64,000 bases of DNA from assembly GCF_004365635.1 (NCBI RefSeq), contig NZ_SOBH01000003.1, positions 558,001 to 622,000 on the forward strand, given 5' to 3'. Position numbers and translations under genes: made by a program. Below the pieces are notes generated by a model. That model had not been told where the DNA came from. It searched no databases and saw only the letters and a list, made by a program, of their open reading frames with translations. Positions 44,028 to 51,906 of this stretch are shown piece by piece (within the stretch, counting starts at the first letter, position 1; each line of letters begins with the position of its first letter). Origin of the DNA: Litoreibacter halocynthiae. Lineage in GTDB: Bacteria > Pseudomonadota > Alphaproteobacteria > Rhodobacterales > Rhodobacteraceae.

Positions 44028-45559
44028 TCGGTTCGCGCAAAAAGTGGCGTCCCTCCATCGCAATGGTGATCGCCGTTGTTTGCGCGGCGCTGGTCTCGGT
44101 GCCGCTTCTGGCCTTGCTGGCAGTGCGGTTGACCTCCAACCAGTTCGTGCGCGAGACCGAGCAATCCCTGATCCAGCAAGGCGCGATCTATGCCGAGATT
44201 TACGCGGAAGCCTTTACCGTGCTGGACGGCCCGTTGATCGGGACGGCGCTGGATAACGATCAGAAAGAGCACTGGAATGCCAATCTGCACCCCGCCCGCG
44301 CGCAGTTGAATGTGCGTCGCGAAAGCGTCGCCCCGCCGCGCCCTGACGGTGAACCCGTCACCGATGCGCTGGACCAGCGGCACGCGGATATCATCGGGCC
44401 ATTGCTCGAAATTGCGCGGCGTTCCCAAAGGACCACCTTGGCCGGTGTGGTCTTTCTGGATCATACAGGGCGGGAGTTGAATACAGACGGCGCGCCGTCG
44501 CTCGCGGCGGTCGCGGAAGTGCAAACCGCCCTGAGCGGTGACATTGGCGCCAAGCTCAGGGCGCGCGATGACGACTTTGAGCCACACGCATTCTCGTCGC
44601 TCAGCCGCGACACGGGGTTTCGCGTTTTCCTGACCTATCCGGTTATCGTGCAGGATCGTGTGATCGGGGTGGTCTACCTGTCGCGCACGCCACTGAACCT
44701 CGGAAAGTTCCTGTTTCAGGAACGATACGCACTTCTGACAATGCTGGTGTCGACGGTGATCGGGGCCACCCTGATCGGCTTGCTGCTGCTACGGCTGATT
44801 TCCCGCCCCATTCATGCGTTACGTGATGCATCGCGAATGATCGCAGCGGATCAGCAGCCTGACGACAACCCCGTGCTGCATTACGGCCTGCGCGAACTTG
44901 CCGATCTGGGGGACAGTGTCTCGACTATGGCGGAAACGCTGTCTCGACGGTCGCAAGAAATCTCGACCTATACGGATCACGTCACCCACGAGTTGAAGTC
45001 GCCGGTCACGGCAGTAATTGGCGCGGCGGAGCTGTTGCAGGACGACGCGCTGAACCCAAAAGACCGCGCCAAACTGCTGGGCAATATCGAAACGCAAGCG
45101 CGCCGGATGAACCGCCTTCTGGGCCGCTTGCGCGATATGACACGGCTGCGCGTGACCCAAGGTGGCAAGCCGGGGCAATTGGCGCAAATGCTGCCGCAGC
45201 TTGACGGCCTAAAGGTTGTCATGGACGCCGCACCGGAGACGACCCTGCCGCTTTCGGTCGAACACGGGCAGATGATCTTGCACCACATGGCGCAGAATTC
45301 GCGCGCCCACGGGGCGCAGGAGTTTCGTGTTGAATATGCCGACAACGTGCTGCGTGTGATCGATGATGGCGATGGCATCACCGAAAACGACAGCAAGCGC
45401 GTCACCGAGCCGTTCTTCACCACCCGTCGCGACCAAGGGGGAACCGGCATGGGGCTGTCCATCGTCGTGGCAGTGCTCGACAGCTACGGCGCGACGTTGG
45501 ACTGCCTTCCAAGCGCGGAGGGCGCGGTTTTCGAGATACGTTTCCGCAACGCCGGTTGA
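44024..45559 (+). CDS. Sensor histidine kinase of the exosortase locus
   Basis: A 511-residue membrane sensor: first helix about 9-35, a periplasmic sensing region of about 200 residues, second helix about 236-258, HAMP linker (LISRPIHALRDASRMIAA), HisKA with His322 in VTHELKSPVTAV, and a HATPase domain whose N-box is a variant (HHMAQNSRAHGA) followed by DDGDGI and GGTGMGLSIV. I start it at GTG 44024, forming a GTGA overlap with the regulator stop, although a GTG nine bases upstream is possible. The periplasmic domain would read an envelope or extracellular signal for the surface system. Confidence 0.87.
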   Translation: MIGSRKKWRPSIAMVIAVVCAALVSVPLLALLAVRLTSNQFVRETEQSLIQQGAIYAEIYAEAFTVLDGPLIGTALDNDQKEHWNANLHPARAQLNVRRESVAPPRPDGEPVTDALDQRHADIIGPLLEIARRSQRTTLAGVVFLDHTGRELNTDGAPSLAAVAEVQTALSGDIGAKLRARDDDFEPHAFSSLSRDTGFRVFLTYPVIVQDRVIGVVYLSRTPLNLGKFLFQERYALLTMLVSTVIGATLIGLLLLRLISRPIHALRDASRMIAADQQPDDNPVLHYGLRELADLGDSVSTMAETLSRRSQEISTYTDHVTHELKSPVTAVIGAAELLQDDALNPKDRAKLLGNIETQARRMNRLLGRLRDMTRLRVTQGGKPGQLAQMLPQLDGLKVVMDAAPETTLPLSVEHGQMILHHMAQNSRAHGAQEFRVEYADNVLRVIDDGDGITENDSKRVTEPFFTTRRDQGGTGMGLSIVVAVLDSYGATLDCLPSAEGAVFEIRFRNAG

Positions 45560-45589
45560 CGCCGCCCAAACCTGCTGGCAGGGGAAACC

Positions 45590-46087
45590 ATGGCACAAAT
45601 TGAAATCCTCACCGAAGACGAACGCTGGACCGACGCGGCCCTTCCCGCACTGGCGGAGAAGGCGTGCAGCGCGGCCTTGGACGAGCTGTCGCTGGACGCG
45701 GACTACGAGATCAGCTTGCTGGCCTGCAATGACGCCCGCGTGGCCGAGTTGAACACCGAATTTCGCGGCAAACTTGTGCCGACCAACGTGCTGTCCTGGC
45801 CGTCCGAGGAGCGCGCGGCGCAAATCCCCGGCATGTTTCCGATGCTGCCCGATGGGGCGCCGCACGAACTGGAACTGGGCGATATCGCTATCGCATTCGA
45901 GACCTGCACCCTCGAGGCCGACGACGCTGGCAAGCCTTTTGAGGACCATGTGACGCACCTATTGGTGCATGGAACCCTTCATCTGTTGGGCTTTGATCAC
46001 ACAAATGATCCAGATGCCGCCTTGATGGAGGGTTTGGAGACCAGAATTCTTGCAAAATTAGGCATTGAGGACCCATATAGGGTGTAA
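45590..46087 (+). CDS. ybeY: Endoribonuclease YbeY
   Basis: A 165-residue single-strand-specific metalloendoribonuclease for 16S rRNA 3' maturation and ribosome quality control. The zinc site is H127-G-T-L-H131-L-L-G-F-D-H137, and the RGKLVPTNVLSWP block is diagnostic. It normally sits next to phoH; here the accessory block of 36243-45559 intervenes. GGGGAA precedes the ATG, and it is followed by corC. Confidence 0.95.
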   Translation: MAQIEILTEDERWTDAALPALAEKACSAALDELSLDADYEISLLACNDARVAELNTEFRGKLVPTNVLSWPSEERAAQIPGMFPMLPDGAPHELELGDIAIAFETCTLEADDAGKPFEDHVTHLLVHGTLHLLGFDHTNDPDAALMEGLETRILAKLGIEDPYRV

Positions 46088-46124
46088 GGCCCGTGTATGG
46101 GGCCGATTTATTGGAAAAGGACCG

Positions 46125-47021
46125 ATGGGCGCAGAAATAGAAGGCTCGTCTACCGCAGCGCAAAGCGCGCAGGACATAGACACGAACCAGACCGAAGTTG
46201 CGATTGGCGACGAGACGGAACCTGGACTTTTTTCACGCGTAATTGCAGCGTTCCGTGCGCCCGATTCCGACGATGAAATCTCCGACAGAAACGGGAACGG
46301 CAGGGCAATGCTCGGCCTTGGTAATTTGCGCGCAAAGCGTGTGGAAGACGTTGTCATTCCACGCGCTGAAATCGTGTCGGTGCCGAAATCCATCGGGCTG
46401 GATGATCTGGTAGGGGTGTTCCGCGACAGCGGTCTCACCCGTGTGCCGGTGTTCGAGGACACGCTGGATTCCCCGATCGGAATGATCCACCTGAAAGATC
46501 TGGCTCTGCGTCACGGCTTCAATGGCAAAAGCCCCGATTTCGATCTGGAAGCCATGGTGCGTCCGGTTCTGTTCGTGCCGCCCTCGATGCCGATCGGGGT
46601 GCTGCTGGCCAAAATGCAGACCGAGCGCAAACACATGGCGCTGGTGATTGACGAATATGGCGGCGTTGACGGCTTGGTGACCATCGAAGACCTGATCGAG
46701 CAGGTTTTGGGCGAGATCGAGGACGAGCACGACATCGACGAGGCCGATCTGTGGAAAATGGAAAAGCCGGGGATTTATCTGGCTCAGGCCCGTGCCCCGC
46801 TGGAAGAGTTCGAGGCCGAGATCGGCCAACGCCTGTCGGATGACGAGATGGACGAGGAAATCGACACGCTCGGTGGCTTGGTCTTTATGCTGTCGGGCCG
46901 TGTTCCGGCGCGTGGTGAGGTGGTCGAGCACCCCTCCGGTGCCGAGTTCGAAATTCTGGACGCCGACCCGCGCCGCATCAAGCGCATTCGGGTTTTGATG
47001 CCCGCAGGGCAAGCAAGCTGA
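46125..47021 (+). CDS. CorC/HlyC-family CBS-domain protein
   Basis: A 298-residue cytosolic CBS-pair protein of the CorC/HlyC type, linked to magnesium/cobalt efflux or transporter control. After a divergent acidic N-terminal region (1-70), two CBS motifs (about 75-200, MIHLKDLALRHG, MALVIDEYGGVDGLVTIEDLIEQVLGEI) are followed by a CorC_HlyC domain (about 215-298, RVPARGEVVEHPSGAEFEILDADPRRIKRIRV). I start at ATG 46125, with AAAAGGA upstream, as the longer frame would overlap ybeY. It forms an operon with ybeY and lnt. Confidence 0.88.
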   Translation: MGAEIEGSSTAAQSAQDIDTNQTEVAIGDETEPGLFSRVIAAFRAPDSDDEISDRNGNGRAMLGLGNLRAKRVEDVVIPRAEIVSVPKSIGLDDLVGVFRDSGLTRVPVFEDTLDSPIGMIHLKDLALRHGFNGKSPDFDLEAMVRPVLFVPPSMPIGVLLAKMQTERKHMALVIDEYGGVDGLVTIEDLIEQVLGEIEDEHDIDEADLWKMEKPGIYLAQARAPLEEFEAEIGQRLSDDEMDEEIDTLGGLVFMLSGRVPARGEVVEHPSGAEFEILDADPRRIKRIRVLMPAGQAS

Positions 47022-47026
47022 TCGCA

Positions 47027-48538
47027 ATGATCCGTCGTGCCTTCCGGCCCGCCGCGCGGCCCAGTCGGGCGCAGTTTCTCGCTGCCCTCGGGTTTGGCGC
47101 GCTTGGCGCGTTGGGCCAGGCGCCATGGTCGCTCTGGCCGGTGGCGTTGCTGGGCTTCGGCGGGCTGATCTGGCTTTACCGAGCCTCCGCCACAGCACCC
47201 AAGGCCGCATGGATCGGCTGGGCAGGTGGCGCGGGCTATTTCGTGGTGTCACTGTTCTGGCTGGTGGAGCCGTTCATGGTCGATATCGCGCGTCATGGCT
47301 GGATGGCCCCGTTTGCGCTGTTCTTCATGGCCGGTGGGTTGGCCCTGCTCTGGGCCACGGCCTTCGGTGTGGCGCGCCGCATTGGCGGCCTGATCGCGCT
47401 TGTCGCGTTGTGGACCGCGATGGAAATGCTGCGCAGCGTTTTGTTTACCGGTTTTCCTTGGGCCACCGTCGGGCATATCTGGTCGGATCACCCGATCTTG
47501 CAGATCGCGGCTTATGGCGGCACTCCGGTTCTGACGTTGCTCACTTTGGCCATTGCTGCCGGCCCCGCTGCTCGAAAACCCCTTGTAGGATTGGCAGTAT
47601 CTAGCATTCTATTGCTGGCAGGGTGGGGCTATGGCTCCCGGCAACTGGCCACCCATGCTGCGCAGAATACTGACATATCGGTGCGTCTGGTCCAGCCAAA
47701 TGCTGCGCAGCATTTGAAGTGGGATCCGGAACATGTCGGCACGTTTCTGCAGCGCGCGGTGAACCTGACTTCAGCCCCTGCGGACACTGCGCCGGACCTG
47801 ATCGTCTGGCCCGAAACCTCGGTGCCTTACGCGTTGAACGACGCGCCAACCGTTTTGGAAGCCATTTCACGCGCGGCGGGCGGGCAGCCTGTGATCGTCG
47901 GCGGCAATGACAGGGTTGAGGATGGTTGGCGCAACACCCTCGTGCTGCTTGGCCCCGAAGGCCGCAGGGAGCAGACCTACCACAAATACCACCTCGTGCC
48001 GTTCGGCGAATACATTCCCTTCGGCGAGGCGCTGTCCAAAATGGGCATACGCGGTCTGGCGTCGCGCGACGGCGGCGGCTTCTCTAAAGGTCCGGGGCCA
48101 AAGCTGATTGATTTGCCGGGCATCGGCACCGCCTTGCCGCTGATATGCTACGAGTTGATCTTCCCGCGCAGCTTTATCGGCCTGCCGCGCCCGGACCTGC
48201 TGCTGCAAATCACCAATGACGCTTGGTTTGGCAACATCTCCGGTCCCTACCAGCATCTGGCCCAAGCCCGTCTGCGCGCGGTCGAGCAAGGCCTGCCGCT
48301 GATCCGCGCCGCCAATACAGGCGTTTCAGCAGTGATCGACCCAAGGGGCCGGATCACCGCGCAAACCGACCTGAATGTGGCTGCGGTTCTGGACGCGGGT
48401 TTGCCCGAAGCTGCGCCTGCTACGCTCTACAGTCGCCTGTATGACTGGCCGATGCGCGGCCTTTTGGTGCTGTTGCTGATCTGGCGGATCGCCGCACGAC
48501 GCCGTGTTTCCATTGACCATGCTTCGCCACAAGAGTAG
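47027..48538 (+). CDS. lnt: Apolipoprotein N-acyltransferase
   Basis: A 503-residue inner-membrane enzyme that adds the third acyl chain to lipoproteins. About six N-terminal helices (about 15-205) precede a periplasmic nitrilase domain with the triad Glu263 (WPETSVPY), Lys320 (YHKYHLVPFGEY) and Cys374 (LICYELIFP); a last helix lies near 480. It starts five bases after corC. Its client lipoproteins include the OmpA and small lipoproteins of this window. Confidence 0.95.
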   Translation: MIRRAFRPAARPSRAQFLAALGFGALGALGQAPWSLWPVALLGFGGLIWLYRASATAPKAAWIGWAGGAGYFVVSLFWLVEPFMVDIARHGWMAPFALFFMAGGLALLWATAFGVARRIGGLIALVALWTAMEMLRSVLFTGFPWATVGHIWSDHPILQIAAYGGTPVLTLLTLAIAAGPAARKPLVGLAVSSILLLAGWGYGSRQLATHAAQNTDISVRLVQPNAAQHLKWDPEHVGTFLQRAVNLTSAPADTAPDLIVWPETSVPYALNDAPTVLEAISRAAGGQPVIVGGNDRVEDGWRNTLVLLGPEGRREQTYHKYHLVPFGEYIPFGEALSKMGIRGLASRDGGGFSKGPGPKLIDLPGIGTALPLICYELIFPRSFIGLPRPDLLLQITNDAWFGNISGPYQHLAQARLRAVEQGLPLIRAANTGVSAVIDPRGRITAQTDLNVAAVLDAGLPEAAPATLYSRLYDWPMRGLLVLLLIWRIAARRRVSIDHASPQE

Positions 48539-48555
48539 GGCAGGTCAATCATTCA

Positions 48556-48601
48556 CTGCCACAACGGCTTCCTGACGTGGCGGAGCATTAAAACCGGAGC
48601 A
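48556..48601 (+). promoter_or_regulatory. SAM/SAH riboswitch in the metK leader
   Basis: CUGCCAC (48556-48562) pairs with GUGGCGG (48577-48583) around the loop AACGGCUUCCUGAC; the CUUCC of the loop can pair with GGAG downstream to form the pseudoknot. This is the layout and conserved loop sequence (ACAACGGCUUCCUG) of the SAM/SAH class found before metK in Rhodobacterales. Two GGAGCA copies exist, at 48582-48587 and 48596-48601; the second is the Shine-Dalgarno, eight bases before the ATG. Ligand binding would hide the ribosome site and lower SAM synthetase production. Confidence 0.9.
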
Positions 48602-48608
48602 CTTCCCC

Positions 48609-49790
48609 ATGGCACGACAGAACTATCTCTTCACTTCGGAATCTGTTTCCGAAGGACATCCCGACAAGGTATGCGACCGCATTTCCGACGCCGTTCTGGA
48701 CGCTTTCCTTGCGGAAGAGCCCGAGGCCCGCGTCGCAGCCGAAACCTTCGCCACTACCAACCGCGTGGTGATCGGGGGCGAGGTTGGCCTGTCCGATAAG
48801 AACAAGCTGCACGAATACATGGGGCGCATCGACGACATCACCCGCGATTGCATCCGCGACATCGGCTACGAACAGGACAAATTCCACTGGAAGACCGTCG
48901 AGGTCACCAACCTGCTGCACGAACAATCCGCCCATATTGCCCAAGGCGTCGACGCGGCGAGTGGCAAGGAAGAAGGGGCCGGCGACCAAGGCATCATGTT
49001 CGGCTACGCGTGTGACGAGACGCCGGAGCTGATGCCCGCGCCCATCCATTACGCCCACGCCATTCTGCGCCGTCTGGCCGAGGTCCGCAAAGACGGCACC
49101 GAGCCGACGCTTGGCCCCGACGCCAAGTCACAGCTGACCGTGCGCTATGTTGATGGCAAGCCGGTGGGCGTGTCCTCCGTCGTGCTGTCCACACAGCATC
49201 TGGACGAGAGCATGACCTCCGCCGATGTGCGCGCGGTGGTCGAGCCGTATATCACCGAAGTTCTGCCACAGGGCTGGCTATCAGCTGACACCGAATGGTG
49301 GGTTAACCCGACCGGCAAGTTCGTCATCGGCGGCCCTGACGGGGATGCGGGCCTGACGGGTCGCAAGATCATCGTCGACACTTATGGTGGCGCGGCCCCG
49401 CATGGCGGCGGCGCGTTCTCCGGCAAAGATCCGACCAAGGTGGACCGCTCGGCGGCTTATGCATCGCGCTATCTGGCGAAAAACGTGGTGGCCTCCGGCC
49501 TCGCGAAGCGTTGCACGATCCAGCTGAGCTATGCCATCGGCGTGGCCAAGCCGCTGTCGATTTATTGCGACACACACGGCACTGGTGAAGCACAAGACGC
49601 CGCCATCGAAGCCGCTGTAGCGGGCCTGATGGACCTGACTCCGCGCGGTATCCGCGAGCATCTGGGCATGAACCGCCCGATTTATGCCCGCACCGCGGCC
49701 TATGGCCACTTTGGCCGCGCGCCCGAAGCCGATGGCGGCTTCTCGTGGGAACGCACCGATCTGGTTGAGGCGCTGAAAAAAGCGGTCTGA
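48609..49790 (+). CDS. metK: S-adenosylmethionine synthetase
   Basis: A 393-residue enzyme making SAM from methionine and ATP. Signatures are [24 protein letters not shown] at the start, [21 protein letters not shown], and the P-loop-like [23 protein letters not shown]. It is full length compared with the family. Its leader contains a SAM/SAH riboswitch that masks the ribosome-binding site, and a hairpin follows the stop. Confidence 0.97.
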   Translation: MARQNYLFTSESVSEGHPDKVCDRISDAVLDAFLAEEPEARVAAETFATTNRVVIGGEVGLSDKNKLHEYMGRIDDITRDCIRDIGYEQDKFHWKTVEVTNLLHEQSAHIAQGVDAASGKEEGAGDQGIMFGYACDETPELMPAPIHYAHAILRRLAEVRKDGTEPTLGPDAKSQLTVRYVDGKPVGVSSVVLSTQHLDESMTSADVRAVVEPYITEVLPQGWLSADTEWWVNPTGKFVIGGPDGDAGLTGRKIIVDTYGGAAPHGGGAFSGKDPTKVDRSAAYASRYLAKNVVASGLAKRCTIQLSYAIGVAKPLSIYCDTHGTGEAQDAAIEAAVAGLMDLTPRGIREHLGMNRPIYARTAAYGHFGRAPEADGGFSWERTDLVEALKKAV

Positions 49791-49811
49791 TCGCGATCCG
49801 GCATAGCGAAA

Positions 49812-49842
49812 ACTAAGGGCGTGTCAGTGGCGCGCCCTTAGT
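49812..49842 (+). terminator. Hairpin after metK
   Basis: Ten-base perfect arms ACTAAGGGCG (49812-49821) and CGCCCTTAGT (49833-49842) with an 11-base loop, followed by CGTTT. Probable terminator with a weak T-run. Confidence 0.7.
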
Positions 49843-49896
49843 CGTTTGCGGCATGCCCCGTTGCACCCGCCGCATGGCGCGGCTACACCGCCGCGC

Positions 49897-50607
49897 ATGA
49901 GCAAATCAGACACAGATTCCACGACGCCCCGACGCAACTTCTATGGCCGCCTGAAGGGCAAGACCCTCAACGCGCGCCAGCGGCAGGATTTCGACGAGGT
50001 GCTGCCAGACTTTCTGCTGGACGGGGTCAGCCGCGAGGACAACCCCGAGCGGGCGATGCTGGATGTCGACGCAATTGCGCAGGGCAAGCCATTGTGGCTG
50101 GAAGTCGGCTTCGGGTCTGGCGAGCATCTTGTCCATCAGGCCAAGTCAAATCCGGACGTGCAATTCATCGGCTGCGAGATTTACGTCAACGGTGTCGCCT
50201 CCCTGCTTGGCAAAATCCGCCGCGAGGGGATGAGCAATATCGCCATCCATCCGGGCGATGCGCGGGATTTGCTGGACGTGTTGCCCGCGAACAGCTTGGA
50301 CAAAATGTTCCTGCTCTATCCCGACCCGTGGCCCAAAGCCCGCCACCACCGCCGCCGCTTCGTGACGCCGGAGCATCTGGACCCGCTGGCCGAAAAGCTG
50401 AAATCCGGCCACGAGTTTCGCGTCGCCACCGATATCGAGGACTACGTGCGCCAGACCTTGGGAGAGGTGCCGCGCGCAGGCTTCAAGCTGACGGAAAACC
50501 CCGCCGATTTGGGCAGGCCTTGGGATGACTGGTTTTCCACCCGCTACGAGCAAAAGGCGCTCCGCGAGGGGCGTTCGCCGCATTACATGACCTTCATACG
50601 CGATTAA
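49897..50607 (+). CDS. trmB: tRNA (guanine-N7-)-methyltransferase
   Basis: A 236-residue SAM-dependent enzyme making m7G46 in tRNA. The SAM site is LWLEVGFGSGEHLVHQ and the substrate/catalytic stretch is FLLYPDPWPKARHHRRRF. I start it at ATG 49897, which gives the usual short basic lead (MSKSDTD, then RRNFYGRLKGKTL); an upstream TTG at 49846 would add an unrelated Pro/His-rich tail. Confidence 0.92.
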   Translation: MSKSDTDSTTPRRNFYGRLKGKTLNARQRQDFDEVLPDFLLDGVSREDNPERAMLDVDAIAQGKPLWLEVGFGSGEHLVHQAKSNPDVQFIGCEIYVNGVASLLGKIRREGMSNIAIHPGDARDLLDVLPANSLDKMFLLYPDPWPKARHHRRRFVTPEHLDPLAEKLKSGHEFRVATDIEDYVRQTLGEVPRAGFKLTENPADLGRPWDDWFSTRYEQKALREGRSPHYMTFIRD

Positions 50608-50629
50608 CTTTCAAACGGGATCATCTGCC

Positions 50630-51079
50630 ATGACAGCCAAGACACGCATCGTCCTTTCGAGCGACCACGCCGACATCAAGCTGCGCCAGACCATCGCCGC
50701 GCATGTCGCGGGTCTTGGCTACGAGGTCGAAGACATCGGCCCGATGACTTCGGAAAGCACGCCCTATCCCCAACACGGCGAAGCCGCCGCGCGGCGTGTG
50801 GCGTCCGGCGACTGTGATTTGGGCATCATCGTGTGCGGCACGGGTCAGGGCATCATGATGGCCGCCAACAAGGTCAAAGGCATCCGCTGCGGTGTCTGCT
50901 CCGACACGTTCTCTGCCCGCATGATCCGCCAACACAACAACGCCAACATGCTGTCGATTGGGGCGCGTGTGATCGGCGAGGGGCTGGTGCTTGATATTGT
51001 GGACGCCTTCTTGAGCGCCGAGTTCGAGGGCGGTCGCCACGCCACGCGGGTGGATATGATCACGGCGATTGAGGGGTAG
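50630..51079 (+). CDS. rpiB: Ribose-5-phosphate isomerase B
   Basis: A 149-residue RpiB/LacAB-family isomerase interconverting ribose-5-phosphate and ribulose-5-phosphate. It has SSDHADIKLRQ (10-20), catalytic Cys69 in IIVCGTGQGIMMAANK, and the ARMIRQHNNANMLSIGARVIG block. It is 22 bases after trmB. A perfect hairpin at 51145-51165 beyond the stop may terminate transcription. Confidence 0.93.
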   Translation: MTAKTRIVLSSDHADIKLRQTIAAHVAGLGYEVEDIGPMTSESTPYPQHGEAAARRVASGDCDLGIIVCGTGQGIMMAANKVKGIRCGVCSDTFSARMIRQHNNANMLSIGARVIGEGLVLDIVDAFLSAEFEGGRHATRVDMITAIEG

Positions 51080-51098
51080 CGATACCTGTTGGAGCGCA

Positions 51099-51241
51099 CG
51101 CCGGGCGGTCGGCGGACCGGGGGTGGGCGATCCTTCGGTGCAGTTTGGCAGTTTATCTCTGCCAAGTTTATCGTCCCTCACAAGCCGGTGCGCCCGTTGC
51201 AAAATCGCCGACCCGTGGGACGGTCCGACGATCGCCCGGCG
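51099..51241. repeat. Long imperfect inverted repeat with internal hairpin
   Basis: CCGGGCGGTCGGCGGACCG at 51101-51119 matches the reverse complement of 51221-51239 at 17 of 19 positions, and the match continues outward by two bases and inward as GGGTGGGCGAT (51121-51131) against ATCGCCGACCC (51204-51214), 10 of 11. A further perfect hairpin (51145-51165) lies inside. The whole could fold into a branched cruciform or RNA. It may be a small non-autonomous mobile element or a structured RNA. Confidence 0.55.
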
Positions 51242-51272
51242 CCTACGGCTTGCTTCCGGACGAGAGATGGCG

Positions 51273-51299
51273 AGCAGTAATGTCTGCTTTGAGCCCATA
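51273..51299. repeat. Degenerate dispersed intergenic repeat, copy 2
   Basis: Contains GCAGTAATGTCTGCTTTGAG followed by CCCATA, one of the better copies of the core GAATGTCGGCTTTGAGCCCA. It lies left of the AT-rich membrane gene at 51385. Confidence 0.4.
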
Positions 51300-51384
51300 C
51301 CTACCAACACAATGTAGGAATGATCTCACATACATGCATCGCAATTTGTTAAATCAGGTGTAAGTTTGGCTGCGACCATGATTT

Positions 51385-51693
51385 ATGGATTTTTGGAAAG
51401 TGCAGGGGAATAATTTGAGGCTTGTTGATTGGTTCATCGAATACATTGATATTTACGATCACCGGATGACTGTTAGGGATGAGGTGACAAAAACCCGCGC
51501 ACTTTTGGCAGGTTTTTTGGCTTGCTATTTAAGTCTTTTAGTCACTGGATTTTTGTTGCTTTCCCTCTTTTGGGTCTTTGATAACTCTATATCACCAACT
51601 CTGTTGTTCGAACGTTCATCTCAAAAATCGTTGCTGGTGCTTGGCACTATATGGGGAGCGTTCGGTTTTTTCTCAGGACGAGGTAAACAATGA
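51385..51693 (+). CDS. Small AT-rich two-helix membrane protein
   Basis: A 102-residue protein with two hydrophobic helices (about 40-64 and 82-97) and a charged N-terminal region. No family recognised. Its base composition is clearly AT-richer than that of the surrounding housekeeping genes, and it is bracketed by two copies of a degenerate intergenic repeat, both signs of acquisition. No clear Shine-Dalgarno is visible; whether it is expressed is uncertain. Confidence 0.45.
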   Translation: MDFWKVQGNNLRLVDWFIEYIDIYDHRMTVRDEVTKTRALLAGFLACYLSLLVTGFLLLSLFWVFDNSISPTLLFERSSQKSLLVLGTIWGAFGFFSGRGKQ

Positions 51694-51743
51694 ACGTTTC
51701 CAGAATCCGATACTGCTTTGAGGTAATCGGCACAGCCCGTGAC

Positions 51744-51776
51744 CGAACTAATGTCGGCTAAGTCCGCATTGCGGAC
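51744..51776. repeat. Degenerate dispersed intergenic repeat, copy 3
   Basis: Contains CGAACTAATGTCGGCTAAGT, continuing into a perfect hairpin GTCCGC-ATT-GCGGAC (51762-51776). It lies right of the AT-rich membrane gene. The rest of the 51694-51906 gap holds nothing I recognise. Confidence 0.4.
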
Positions 51777-51906
51777 CTTTGACCCAGTGTGTTGCAATGA
51801 GGTTAACCGAAACGCGCCGCTTCTACCCACGACAAACCACCATGGACCCTCACGCACCTCTGGGCTATCACGTCAGGGCTTTTGACTGACCAGAGAGAAC
51901 TGCCCT

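Larger units (their letters stand above)
51080..51384. other. Intergenic accessory stretch, no gene recognised
   Basis: About 300 bases between rpiB and a small membrane gene. It contains the long inverted repeat at 51099-51241, a perfect hairpin TTGGCAG/CTGCCAA at 51145-51165 (loop TTTATCT), and a copy of the dispersed repeat at 51273-51299. Short open frames exist but have no recognisable product. Confidence 0.55.
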
